64,000 bases of DNA from Plectrocnemia conspersa (Eukaryota; Arthropoda; Insecta; Trichoptera; Polycentropodidae): the NCBI GenBank assembly GCA_009617715.1, contig VTFK01000304.1:590558-654557 (forward strand). Direction: 5' to 3'. A program made the position numbers and the translations under genes. The notes beneath the pieces are model-generated. The model saw only the letters and a program-made list of their open reading frames with translations. It did not search any database and had not been told where the DNA came from. Positions 50,201 to 61,460 of the stretch are shown piece after piece (positions within the stretch are counted from its first letter, which is position 1; every line of letters starts with the position of its first letter).

Positions 50201-53200
50201 CATTCTTGGAGACTAGCGTTTCGATGCAACGGAGACGATATTCTGATGTTCGGATATAAGATTATGGCTGAAGCCGAACATAGACCTGAAACATGAATGA
50301 GTAATAAATTTATGCGATAAAGTTGAATCATAATAAAACTACCTTCAAATGCAGCTCCGAGCCACAACCAATCGTTGACCGATTTTAAAGTTTCCGCTGC
50401 CGAATGATACAAACTCAAGCACTCTGGCACCAAACCAGCTTGTAACGTCAAGTCCGCTAAATGTTTAGTCATACGTCCCATACTTCTCTTTTTATTGGTA
50501 CGAGATTCCATATCCAAACCTATAAAAATCAGCAATATAACACCAATGCTATATTAATTTATAAATTATAATCGATCATACCAATGATGTCCTTTTTTTC
50601 AAACGGTGCCAAAATCAACGTGACCTTTTCCAATTTCTCTCTAGATCTCTCTAAGCGTTTAGACTCCAATACCCAAAACAACGAATTAATGAACTCAGCC
50701 AAGTGTTGTTCTAAATCGGCACAAGGATCGGATTCATCGTAAAATATTGCTCTCGTTTTAAAGTTTGATGGTGTGGTATAATTTTGTTCTTGTAATGATT
50801 GATTCAGTTCTGACGACGGCGATCTTGGAAAACTGCTATTTGACGATAAACTGTCGTGTATGTCTGACGGCAGTGACATTGATCTGTATGAATAAAGTAA
50901 ATGTTATTATTACACGTTGACATAATAGATTGGTTCGGTGATTATTCCGGACAAGATGTTTATAAAAAAATATTGTTACTTTTTTAATATCATTATAGAA
51001 AGTTCATAGTTACTTGGAAAACATGATTTTTTTACTTTAATAACAATTTAGTTATAATTATTAAATATCTTCTTAAATCTTAATATGTAAGATTAAGTTA
51101 ATTCATAATTATAATAATAATAAATAAGATGGTTACATAGTAAAATTTTAATAATTTTGACGTTGATTTTTGACTTCTGAGAAGAGAAAATTTTTAATTT
51201 TTATTGGTCAAAATTCGGTTAAGATGTGCTTCATTTGATTCTCACTTATTATAAGTTGTAATATTGTTTTAAAAAGTATTATTATGAATACTAGGTAACC
51301 AAGCGTTTCCACTTCAACGGCACGATTTTATTGCTCTTGACTTTGTATTTTTTTTGAAATATTTAAAAAACAATCACTGACTGGCAAACAATTGAAGCGA
51401 TGTCTCTGCATTTGACATTTTAAACACGCGTGATTATTGACAGCTGTCTGATTTACAGTGCTGCCAAGAAAAACAAAGGAGATGTTTAAAAACGTAATTT
51501 AAAATCATATCTTCATATGAAAGTTTACTACGAGAAATATCATACGATGGACAAATATATATATATAACAAAACATCAAGTATATAAATATGTAAGTAAT
51601 TGTAATATACATACATAAATATATTTAGTGTTAATATATGAAAGTAATCAAAAAAAATAACAATAAATTCCGTGTGTTTAAAAATATGTTGAGTGCCGTT
51701 GGTGTTGTGTGAATTACAATAGTGAACAATTAACTAAATACTATTTACAACAATAGAGCGAAACATTCATATTTTTGTCATTGCATTCTTGTGTGGTTTT
51801 TTTCAGGTAGTGGTCATAACATCTGGAACGGGTACGTGGTTTAACCTAAATGAACGATATATAAAAAAAAATAAGTAAACAATTAAAAATAATTTTTGTC
51901 GGAAAGACTAGTAGCTGCAAAAATTTTGTCTGTAATATTTCGTGTCCGGAAATTTCCTGTTCGCAAAATCTGATCACCAATGGATCGACAAACTAAAATA
52001 TAATCAGAATAATTTAATCCGCTGCTCCGAGTAGATTGCAATAAGTGCCGATTCTTAGTGAAACAGTGACAAATTGACTTTGTAATTGTGTAACTTTATG
52101 TCGCAATATGTACATACATATATGTAAAAAATTTAAATCTAATTTTATACAATGTTATTTTCATGATTCATAATTGACTGGATAGATTTTGAAGTCTGTT
52201 TTTTTATAAAACTAGTGACGTTATAAAATGTTGTCAAACATTCTAAACTAGATAATTTGGAAAAGTTTAAAGAGAATGTTTTGTAGTTCTCTAAAAAAAA
52301 ATATATTAATTATATTTACCCTTCACTTTGTTGTAAAGAACTCATCTCACTGTGTGCTTTTTCTTCCTCAAATATGTCTGGAACCTCACCAATTGGACTG
52401 CCTTCCCTATGAGGCTTTCCCGGTCCATAGAAGAATGCACGAGAATCATATAAAGTACTAGAATATTTAACTTTCAATGATTCGTGTATGCGGCATATTT
52501 CATTCAGTTCCACTTGATTGTTGTATTTTCCTAATGTTATTAAACCAAGTAGACGCCTGTAAATGATATAAGATATACAATAAATATACAGTATTTCTAA
52601 AAATAGTATTTTTGAATGCTGATATCTCATGTATAATTAATACTCTAAGACTCTAATTCAAAAATCCAAATCCAATTACTGCGTGAAAGTGTATTGTCTA
52701 TTCATACAGCAAAATATAGAATTAATTTATTATTTATTAGCCTCCATTTTGAAACAGGATCGCAAATCAGACTGGCTAATGAGCTTAGCCGAGATATTTA
52801 CAAGATCTATTTTTAAAACAAGTTTTATGGTGTGGCGGTTCTCAGTGTTGACACACCACCGCTCAACTTGTGAAGCGGGTGTTTTTTAAATTAATTTTTA
52901 TTAGTTTAAATATACATTCTTTTCTTTTCTTTTTTTCAATCAATATATAACAACGGTCTAACACCCCAGGTCCTCGCCAGCTCTATAAAAAAAAAGGTCG
53001 TTTAAAAAACTAAATTCGCCACAAATTGGTGAACCCGACGTGATGCGGAGGCGCCCCGATCTGTATACCCGCCGACGATCCGACGTGATCGATCATACGC
53101 AACAACTAGAGACGATCAGCTAAGATGACCGAAGAAAACGGGTTTCAAGAAAATCAGCAACGACGAAACCGGTTCAACTGAGCACTTGACACAAGAGCGC

Positions 53201-54397
53201 GGGAAGAAGTTAGGGATATAATCCTTGAAAGGTCAAGGCCGCACTCGACCGCCTCAGCATCTCGCGAGAAGCAAAAAACTAAACAACTCCTCGAACGCGA
53301 GGAAATCGGAGACCAGAAACCCAGCAACACGACCTCGTCCTCTTCGTCGACCACCGGCTCGCAGTCCGGCACATTGAGCACCTCGATTTCGGAACAGCTG
53401 TCGCCAACCAACCTCATACCGACAAGGACCTCGTCACCATGTGCATCAATACGGCAACGACTTTTCAAACGACGACATGCAGCACCAACTGTTCGTTCCA
53501 GTTTGGACATCAAACTCGACGAAGAGAACTAGCGCCAGAGCCTTCTGGCAAACGCGGCCCTGAACTAGTTTCTCGGCCGACCGAACATTGGGTGCTACAG
53601 AGCCCCGCAGCCACATGGAGTCAAAATCAATGGAGTCAAAATCAAAATCAAAACAACCACCCACAAATAATTATTCTTATCCTTATCACACTTTCTTATC
53701 CTTGTTAGATTATTATGCATATTTTTGTTAGTTTAAATATACATTCTTTTCTTTTTTTCAATCAATATATAACAATGTAAAACCCCAGGTCCTCGCCAGC
53801 TCTAAAAAAAAAAAGGTCGTTTAATTAAAACTACATACGCCACAAATTGGTGACCCCGACGTGATTAAATTGAATTAAAACTTCTATCAACATAAACAAC
53901 AACAAAAAATGTAAAAAACACGATTTTTTAAACTTTTAATCTAATATTTTTTGGATCGCTCTTTAAGACCTGCACAAACTTCTAAGACAATTTCATCAAT
54001 TACTTGCACAATTTGACATACTTGGATTTTTTATAATTTAATTGGGAAAATAAATAACGAAATACAATCACCTGTGCGTTTGAAAATCACCCCAATCGTT
54101 ATTTTCCACTGGATGATCTCTCACGTATCTAACCCATATTTCTCTAGTGTGACCGCTGGAATCTTTGCAATATATATATAATATGTTAATAATCGTACTC
54201 GTTATATAAATAATAAATGTCATATTACCGATGATCCTGAGATTATCTACTCTCTGAATGCGGTCCCATAGTCTAGCGAAGGGGCGCAGCGGAGGGCCGA
54301 GCCCTCGGACAAGTAGCAGTAGCGCCGAGTGGTGATGAGCGCGCTGAGCCCAATCGGGCTTCGCTGCCGCAGGTTCGCCGCCCCCACCTGACAGCAT
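44256..54397 (-). CDS. TRAPPC9: TRAPPC9 (TRAPP II subunit; Drosophila brunelleschi)
   Basis: A subunit of the TRAPP II Golgi tethering complex, which activates Rab GTPases; Drosophila Brun is needed for male meiotic cytokinesis. Sixteen exons give 1322 residues with every phase kept: 54397-54229, 54162-54072, 52556-52320, 50883-50582, 50519-50343, 50285-49683, 49623-49459, 49396-49236, 48916-48179, 48119-47809, 47742-47661, 47595-47471, 45240-45071, 45011-44814, 44755-44548, 44487-44256. Diagnostic blocks: ENNDWGDFQTH, STLYDSRAFFYGP, LAPFEKKDIIG, SVNDWLWLGAAFEG, YRDAIIYYSNYKNAGIIE, LSLDP, TRHMTFLLQTMWPHL, CEVQLRLVNPLPFELKV, LLTSGIVFES, CRVPVPLNRCP, FYQDHQNGVNNYHLDNRVA. Low-complexity inserts (serine-rich in exons 6 and 10) make it longer than the vertebrate protein. 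Start taken at the Met opening MLSGGGGEP; an in-frame Met lies 21 bp upstream. Exon 1 is GC-rich. Confidence 0.95.
45653..45810. mobile_element. Possible pogo/Tigger-like terminus
   Basis: TA followed by CAGTAAACCCCGATATAACG, which resembles pogo-family terminal repeats. A partner end is not clear. It lies in TRAPPC9 intron 12. Confidence 0.35.
45854..47065. mobile_element. Candidate non-autonomous piggyBac-type element
   Basis: In TRAPPC9 intron 12. The left end is TTAA then CCACTTAACATGTGGG. The right end, reversed, is TTAA then CCACTTTACACGCGG. The TTAA tetranucleotides (45850-45853 and 47066-47069) are the piggyBac target site, and CC is the usual first pair. A related GGGACCGCGT motif repeats near 46963 and 47047. 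The 1.2-kb interior has GC-rich patches at 46400-46780 but no transposase frame. Confidence 0.5.
49061..49094. repeat. Perfect 14-bp hairpin, TAGGGTGACCATAC
   Basis: Arms 49061-49074 and 49081-49094 around ATCCCT, in TRAPPC9 intron 8. The arm sequence resembles terminal repeats of small DNA-transposon MITEs. Confidence 0.55.
50990..51260 (+). repeat. Dispersed repeat shared with 63330-63460 and 14260-14400
   Basis: 50995-51125 matches 63340-63460 closely (TTTACTTTAATAACAATTTA, then TATGTAAGATTAA-like). 51155-51260 matches 14265-14385. In TRAPPC9 intron 3. Confidence 0.6.
51420..51490 (-). mobile_element. Mariner-element end fragment
   Basis: The complement of this stretch, GCAGCACTGTAAATCAGACA then GCTGTCAATAATCACGC, is nearly identical to 14580-14615, inside the left end of the mariner copy at 14.5 kb. 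In TRAPPC9 intron 3. Confidence 0.6.
52831..53023 (+). repeat. LTR of a retrotransposon (193 bp)
   Basis: Begins TGTGGCG and ends CGCCACA, a 7-bp terminal inverted repeat of TG...CA type. It is followed three bases later by a primer-binding-site-like sequence at 53027-53044 (TGGTGAACCCGACGTGAT). A 3' part of the same LTR recurs at 53728-53844. In TRAPPC9 intron 2. Confidence 0.7.
53027..53044 (+). other. Primer binding site of the LTR element
   Basis: TGGTGAACCCGACGTGAT begins with the TGG that pairs with a tRNA CCA end. The second copy at 53848-53865 differs by one base (ACC for AAC). Confidence 0.6.
53126..53532 (+). pseudogene. 5' gag-like ORF remnant of the LTR element
   Basis: From ATG at 53126 a frame of about 135 codons opens 82 bp after the primer site. 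It is interrupted by TGA at 53180-53182 and ends at TAG 53530-53532. The product is rich in Ser, Thr, Arg and Glu with a likely coiled start (REEVRDIILERSR). Its high GC differs sharply from the host sequence. No pol domain is present. Confidence 0.5.
53728..53865 (+). repeat. Truncated second LTR plus primer site
   Basis: Aligns with 52901-53044 nearly throughout, including the shared AACCCCAGGTCCTCGCCAGC-like block and the terminal CGCCACA. The first 70 bp of the LTR are missing. Because it is again followed by a primer site, it is a 5'-type LTR, not the 3' LTR of the first element. Confidence 0.65.
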
Positions 54398-54540
54398 CAC
54401 TGATACGGACGAACGCATCCGCTTTAACCGACCGCACACATCGCACTGACACGCAAACGTCACCCGACACTGACAGTTCTGTTCCGTGCTGCCATTGTAA
54501 AAAATATTTGATTTGCATAATATCGCTATTTATTTATTTT

Positions 54541-55746
54541 CAAAAACACAACTCCGACTCCGATTCCGATATTTATCAACAATACGACTCCACTCCGACT
54601 CAAAAAAATTTAATTTTGTCAGGGTGTTTTCCTACCATTGCAAATAGGCAAATTTTTCATGTTATAGTCATAAAAATAAAACAAGACCAAACTTTATTAA
54701 TTATTTATTTGAATTTATTCATAAAAACAACATTGCTTCTATTAAATCTGTATTTGTAGAAGCTGTCAAATCAGAATTGATGATTTTAAGATCGGAAAAT
54801 AATCGCTCTACGGATACTTGGTTTGGCAGCAATGCTCTAACGGTCAACGCTGAATCTTTCACGATTTCTGGATACCGCTTAAATTATAAGCTTGGTCAAT
54901 TTTTTCCACCATTTCCAATGCATGGTAAAATTTATTTTTAAATTTTGAAACAGAGTCTCCTTCGTCTACTATATTGGGACTCAACTTTTATTTCTTCTTG
55001 TTCATTGAGATATGTTTCAAAATCGTCTTCAGATTCAGCGGTTTCGAATGAAGATGATGATAATTCAAGTATTGATTGATCAAAATTGCCTGATGTCGTT
55101 TCGTTTCCCACTCGAAGGCCTTTTATATGAATGGTTAATTCAAACAGAGCGTTCTTAGCTCTATTTATTTGTTCTTCTGTCAATATGGATCGAACCACGG
55201 CGTCAACATAAATCCCAGCCGATAGAATGTTTTTAAATGACGTTATTTTTATTCCATCAGATTATTTTTTTATTACTCTGAATTTTAGACAAATGAAAAA
55301 TATTTCTCTTCCACTCATTGAAAAAATTTACCAAAAGTCAAGTATTCTGCTTGCAACACTTTTGTAACGATATAAGGTAAGCGAAGTAAGACTTCAAGTT
55401 CCTCTACTTCTTTCCATTGGAATGCAGTCATAGTCACGTTCGGGTTGGCCATGTCCTCGATGTAAGATTTAAGTTCAGTAAGTCGCTGAACTTAAATCTT
55501 AAGTATGTACTACCCTATCTAGTAGCTTGATCCAAAATCACCTCCTTTCCAGCTCTTCGCTTTATTGTGGCATGTATTTTTGGTGTTCTTCTATACGTTT
55601 AATATGCATACGCTATACACATTTATTATTACGCAATTAAAATTTCATAAATTTCGTAATTAAAAAAAATGGTCGGAGTCGCTCATTTTTCACGACTCCG
55701 ACCAAAATACCATGACTCCAACTCCAACTCTGACTCCACAGCCCTG
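54541..55746 (-). mobile_element. Decayed hAT element next to the TRAPPC9 5' end
   Basis: The right end at 55727-55746 reads, in complement, CAGGGCTGTGGAGTCAGAG, a known style of hAT terminus. Sub-terminal ACTCCG repeats lie at both ends. Minus-strand coding blocks: MANPNVTMTAFQWKEVEELE with LPYIVTKVLQAEYLTFGKFF (about 55460-55330), then a frame with an acidic stretch (54938-55198), then VRALLPNQVSVERLFSDLKI with INSDLTASTNTDLIEAMLFL (about 54850-54740), the dimerisation region. Stops make it dead. Its left end is about 145 bp upstream of the TRAPPC9 start codon. Confidence 0.75.
55464..55500. repeat. Perfect 15-bp hairpin
   Basis: AAGATTTAAGTTCAG and its complement are separated by TAAGTCG, inside the hAT remnant. 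The left arm is part of the transposase frame, so the right arm looks like a local inverted duplication. Confidence 0.6.
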
Positions 55747-57839
55747 ATTTATTTATTTATAAATTTCATCGTTGATTTGGCAATTTCTACTATGTGCACA
55801 TAATTTATATAGATAGTTGTCAATTATACCGATGCGATGATCAAAAACATAATTGTTTTTTCTGCTTTTAGCCTTAACGTCTGTGAAAATGGCCAACAAT
55901 GTTTTGCTACATACAACTGTGGCTAATTGAAAGTTGACATGGCGGTTCTTATACGTATTTTGATTATTTTTTCAACTTTTATGGATTTTTTTTACACGTT
56001 TTAAGTTTAAAAAAAGATACTTATAATTGTTAACTTTCTTTTTCCGTTAATACTGTAAAATATACGGGTATTGTAAAATTAGGAATGTATAAATACGTCA
56101 ATTCTGGTAAAGGTGCATTTTTTTCGTCGTCCAAGCAAGTGCATAATGGCGAGCCTCCAACTCAACTTCTATTCCTAGAAAGCAATGTCAATAAAACACT
56201 TTCATAACATCTTAACAAAATTATTTTGACGTAATTTCATCTTTATTTTTAATAAAATCTTGTATTCTTCCTGGTAACAATAAATATAGATTTTCAATTA
56301 TTTCAAGATCGATCTCCTCTTTCCACAAAAAAGTATAGTGTAACGCTGTGCTTTAATGAAGCCAGCTTTTAGTATACCACGGACTAGATCATCATAAAAA
56401 GTGGTAAATACCAACATATTCTTTAAGTATGATATAACCGAACATCTCTATCGATTTATTGTAAGGCTTTTCAATGTGCAGGCTGAAAATTCAGTACTTT
56501 TCCACAGGGACGTTATTTAAGCTTTTTCCAAGGGGGGGGGGTCATTGGTCGTTTTTAGTATTTCGATTTTGTGTTTACCGGGTACAAACGCTAACGTAAA
56601 ACAGGCATCAATCTCGATGAAGCGTTTTCTTTTTTCATGTGACTCATGTTATGCATATTACCTAATACTTTTGATTTAAAGTTTTGGATCTTTATTTTGA
56701 TTTTTTTTCACTTGCACCATGATTTGAGTTTCAATTTCGGATATGGCAAACTCAAATTCTTCTGTTTTTAAATCTATTATGATAAAAATCAATAATATAT
56801 TCAACATATTTCTTTTCCTACCTAACTCTTCTAAGTCTATCTAATTCTTAAACAGAACATTTTTTATCATAAATAAACTTTATATGAAAATCAAGCGTGA
56901 ACCTATAAAGCAGAAATATGATTTGTTTTGACACAAATTGAATGAAGGATAAAAAAATACACATAATTTAGCAATTCCATATGTAATTTATTTTTTGGAA
57001 GCTGCATGCTGCATGATACACAGGTAATACTAATAAAAGCATGTTGATTTTTTATTTGTAGTTATTAAAATTTCCCATCTTGATAATTTTAAAATGAGAA
57101 AATGTAATTTTAATTATATTTACAACTTATAAAATATTTATGGTATAACTTGAAGGTAACTAGGCTTTTAAGTAACATCCTAGAATTTTTAATGAAGCGG
57201 CCAAACAAGCAACTACATTTTAAAACCAAACTATATAAATCATGTTGTCTATCATCTAAAAATAATCTTTTTAAATATAAAAACATACATATCTCGCCGT
57301 ATTGCCAAATAACTCAAAAGTGTTTGAGATAGAATTAGAGACTTTGTATATTTAAAATGTATCTCTCATTGTTATTAAGTTATTGATCCAAATTATTATT
57401 ATATATTTGTAACGCTATGATGTATAATTAAAAATATCTAATATAATTTTATTCCTTAGCAAAAAATTACAAGCAAAATATAATTAATTTTATAAAGGAA
57501 CACTCACTTTTGCCTTTCACAATTATAATATTTTTTAAAATATGAAAAACTACTTATTCTTATTTATACATTTTTTGTTGCACAAATCTTATGATATATA
57601 TATATATTAATAAAACTGCTGAAGATCAGTTCAGAAATTATCTGCTATTTCTTTGAATATATGTATATGTCTCTCTTTTCTTTTTTGTGTCTATCGACAA
57701 ATTATATATACTTCTAGTGCAGCTCCATCGTTTGCGGTGATTTCATACTTGAATGCTTTTCAACATTTTTAGTTTTTAGTAATTCACAACAATATGTATT
57801 TGCATGTTTGAAAGTGTCGTCTTATAATTGAATACTTTT
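55747..57839. other. Intergenic, AT-rich with an unrecognised decayed coding stretch
   Basis: 56110-56420 read on the minus strand gives FYDDLVRGILKAGFIKAQRY then, after a shift, EEIDLEIIENLYLLLPGRIQ with further stops. It has the look of a dead gene or transposon that I cannot name. A 10-G run lies at 56532-56541. The rest is featureless. Confidence 0.35.
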
Positions 57840-58017
57840 TAACGTTTTTTACATTCAAAGTTAAAAACATTGCTATGAGTTTGAATATGTTATGCAAGAT
57901 GAATTTTATTTTTAAATTTTTTCCACATTTATCACATTTAAAGTCAAGAACATTATAATGAATTTATTATCTTAAAATATTGTGTCGAGCTATGAATACT
58001 TTTCCACATTTTTCACA
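57840..58017 (-). pseudogene. Eroded zinc fingers downstream of the stop
   Basis: After the stop at 58018-58020 the same frame continues with CEKCGKVF and then VLDFKCDKCGKNLKIK before decaying. These are former fingers now outside the ORF. Confidence 0.6.
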
Positions 58018-58969
58018 TTAAAAGTCACGTACATTGCTATGTACTTGAATATGTCGTAAAAGCTGGGATTTATTACGTTTATTGATATGGGATTGAATAT
58101 GTCGTGAAAGTTGGGTTTTATTTTTGAACGTTTTTCCACAATTATCACATTCATAGTCACGAACATCTCTATGCGTTTTGATATGCTCTGAGAGTCTTTC
58201 TTTAATTTTAAATGCTTTTCCACATGTTTCACATTCAAATTCACAAATAACTCTATGAATTTTTAAATGTCGTGAAAGATTGTATTTAGTATTGAATGCT
58301 TTTCCACAGTTTTCACATTTAAAGTCACGAACATCGCTATGAGTTGTCTCATGTATTTTTAAATACTGTTTACATTTAAATGTTTTTTTACATGTTGCAC
58401 ATTCAAATTCACAAACATCTTTATGAGTTAGCATATGTTGTTTAAGATATCTTCTATGTTTATATTCTTTTCCACATTTGCCACACTCATGTTTATAAGA
58501 ATTGCCATTGATATGTTGAACTTTGGTATGTTTTTCCTCATCTGGTTTCTAAAATTAAAATTGTACTCGTTTGATAAGTTGTAAATATTGAAATACAAAA
58601 AAATTTAAATCTATTTGATTATTACTTTGTTAGCATTGTAAATTTGGTAAGGTAAAATGTCATTACCGATAGTATTCGCCGTAAGTACATCTTTAACATC
58701 GTGCACATCTGAAATTAAATAATAATTTTAATTTATTGAAAAGTAATAAAATGCTTTTAAAATCTAACCGATTTCAAGCATGTCATCAACGTCGTTTATA
58801 CTTTGTCGTGTATCTTCGCTGCTATCGAATTCGCATTTTATAAACTAGAAAAAATATATTTAAGATTACATGTGTTACCAATGTAACATATTAGGTTTCA
58901 TTACCTCGACTTTACATTGAATCACGTCAACGGAAGCAAACGTTCCTTCATCCATTTCCACGTCCGGTT
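58018..58969 (-). CDS. C2H2 zinc-finger protein with VRDFEC-type linkers (5' end not found)
   Basis: Four exons supported: 58969-58905, 58844-58769, 58708-58626, 58548-58018, all in phase. The first three encode an acidic region (EPDVEMDEGTFASVDVIQCK and on). The last encodes fingers: HECGKCGKEYKHRRYLKQH, FECATCKKTFKCKQYLKIH, FKCENCGKAFNTKYNLSRH, FECETCGKAFKIKERLSEH, YECDNCGKTFKNKTQLSRH. Next comes a finger that has lost its cysteine pair (INKRNKSQLLRHIQ). Linkers are of the T-H-x-D-V-R-D-F type instead of TGEKP. The exon at 58969 needs one base from an upstream exon that I could not find. Likely a lineage-specific nuclear DNA-binding protein, now losing fingers at its C-terminus. Confidence 0.72.
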
Positions 58970-59829
58970 CTGCAAAAATAAATTTTAATACTTTTAGAGA
59001 ATATCCAATTAACTAGACAACAATATTCAAAGTTTCAATATGTCATTGGAGAAGTTATATTAGTCTTTAAACAAAAATTATTAATTGCGGCCAGTAAAAA
59101 ATAAAAATATTAACACTGATTATGGGTGGGGCAGGCAGCTAAATAAAAACACAAATAGTCCAAAAATTTTGAAGCAAAAAAATTACCAAATCCACGTTTT
59201 CTTCATATAATAAATAGTCCAATTATTTTTTATGTCGTCAATCCATTTTCCAATAGATACATTTTTCTTAAATTTATTTACTTCTTGTAGTAAAAAATCA
59301 TTTTCCAGCTTTAAATAGTAAATATTTATGACAACAGATCGCTAACGTTTTAGACTTCAAGGACTATTAAACCCACACTTGATCAAACTGTATACCAGGA
59401 CTGTTATAGATGTGTATTTAGTTTTTTTAAATTTAATTTTTAGTGTCTGTGCAGACAAAAAAACACTTGTTGGTTGAAATTAGTCTCCCGACAATCTAGG
59501 TGCTAACATCATTATTGCATTTATGAGATATTCCAAATAAACAAACATATCAACAAGTCAAATCTGTGTCAATACAGACATCGGCGGTGCGGATTTTATC
59601 TTAATTTAGGGAGCTGGATAGCAACAGTCATTGGCGAGCCAGCATTGTGACTCTCGAAGACGTTCTGGAACCCAAAACTAGAATTCATCTAGAATAGTTG
59701 GATTGTTAACAGTATCCTTCGGTAGTTTGAAGAATGTTTAGTAAAATACAACTTTTTGTGAGAACTCAGCGTATCGAATACCAAAGAAAGACGTTAGAAT
59801 ACAAGAACGGATTATAACCAAATATCCTC
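58970..59829. other. AT-rich, no recognisable feature
   Basis: Should contain the missing first exon(s) of the zinc-finger gene if it is intact; none could be identified. Confidence 0.3.
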
Positions 59830-60275
59830 ATATAAAGTTACCTCAAGAACCTTTTCTGAACTCTTTCGATTAAGAGGGAGTATTTGGTTAGTCGGGGATT
59901 CCAAATTATAGATTTCAATTCTAGAATACTGCGAACTAAAGTATCATAGTGGACACGAATAACTGACGGATCATCAAAGTGTAACGCGTTTCTCGTAACA
60001 AAGCCGAGCATCTTTGATTATTCGCGGACGTCGTTTGAATTGAAAGAACCTTCACTTGCTTTTAAAAGTAATTCCGAGATCTTTAGTGAATGTTTCTTTA
60101 GCCAGAATATTTCCACCAAGATCGTAGGAATATTCATCTATTCTCGAAATCTCAGCACACACTTGTAACAAGGCTTTATTAATTACCATAATAGGGCGAA
60201 AATTAAAACATTTTAATAAATTGCAAATATATTCAAGTTAATCCGCGGATCACCATTTAGTAAGGTGATCAGGTG
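59830..60275 (-). mobile_element. Jockey/CR1-like LINE reverse-transcriptase fragment
   Basis: Minus-strand pieces in the right order: YDLGGNILAKETFTKDLGIT, then LGFVTRNALHFDDPSVIRVH, YDTLVRSILELKSIIWNPR and IERVQKRFLR. These match the 'KDLGV', 'LGFI.RN' and 'YASPVW.P' blocks at the end of non-LTR reverse transcriptases. Stops and shifts are present. Confidence 0.7.
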
Positions 60276-60296
60276 TAAAAAGTTTCTCAAAGTTTC

Positions 60297-60700
60297 TTGA
60301 ACAAAAGTTTTCAAAATGACCTTTTTTTACAATTTGTCCTCCTCAAAAAAAAAAATCGACCTTTAAACAAAAATTTTGGAAGTGACTTTTCTTTAGCCCC
60401 CGGAGCAATTTTTAATTTTTGGACAAAAATTTCAAAGATGGATTTTGAACAAAAATTTCCTAAACTTTTTCTTAGGTCCCATATCAATTTGTCCTTTGTT
60501 CTCCCCGAACAAGATGTAAATTTCAAAACGTTTAACGATCGAAATTCCAACATCGCAGTACAAAAACAGTTACGTCCTCGTCTTCCGCTTTTAACCGATA
60601 AGCGTCGCGAAACGAAGATCCTCGTTTCTCAAATACAAAGTGTAAAAATTGATTATACCGGTTTTGATAAACGCCATTGTATCTCAACGACAAGTTGACA
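60297..60700. other. Spacer with imperfect internal repetition
   Basis: An ACAAAAATTT-type segment recurs every 60-70 bp around 60300-60480. An open frame exists on the plus strand but its composition is phenylalanine/lysine-rich, as expected of AT-rich noncoding DNA. Confidence 0.3.
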
Positions 60701-60984
60701 GCAGCTGTTTGGTCCAAATACGATGAATTTTCGAGCATGAGTGTTTCATAGAAATAATAAATAATACTGAATAAATTACAACAGTGTCTTAAATACAAAA
60801 ATTTAACAATTTCTAATACAATTAATAAAATAAAAAGTAAATTACAATAAAGGGCAATTCAACTTCAGTTTTCGGATTTAAAAAGACACAAATTTAATGA
60901 AATTTATTGATTTTTGCCCTTTGACGTCGGACACAAGCACCTTCATAAGGGTGTCGACACTATACTCTGCTGCCTACCCCAAAA

Positions 60985-61215
60985 AATCCCTTGCTCCTTC
61001 AAATGAGCCCATGTTACTCTCCCACACTAGAATGACAGACTTCCAGCTTGTGGTGGACTGGCTCCCCAACTTTCAGGCGGTAGCTTGGCCATAATTTGGC
61101 GGATGTTGGTTTTTAGACGCTTCAACGTTTTGGGCTTAAATTGCATGATCTTGGCGGCCAGTTGACGTCACCTAATACATGTGGCGTATTGTTGAAACCG
61201 CACGTCTTCCTCATT
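60985..61215 (-). mobile_element. Mariner-like transposase fragment, same family as 14.5 kb
   Basis: The complement encodes VNWPPRSCNLSP, LKRLKTNIRQIMAKLPPESW, the C-terminal catalytic region of the same transposase whose plus-strand copy lies at 15.43-15.60 kb. Truncated at both ends. Confidence 0.7.
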
Positions 61216-61460
61216 AATATTGTTGCAATCTAAGGGGCGAATATTGAGACGCGCATGCGCGGGCTCTCGCGCTTTCATTGGGACTCCCGCGCAGATCGGC
61301 AGTAACGGTGCATCGGCCGCCACGCTCGGGGTGCAGCACTATTGCTTCTCAGTAATGGACGCCGTGTAAACATAATTCACGTGTTTTCATTTCTCAAGGC
61401 TCTGATGTAACGGCATCACATAGGCCTACGTAGCACTGATCTCAGAAGTGTTGCATCAAT

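Noticed and set aside
60297..60698. 133-codon plus-strand frame
   Set aside because: Phe/Lys/Asn-rich and built on imperfect short repeats; no family resemblance.
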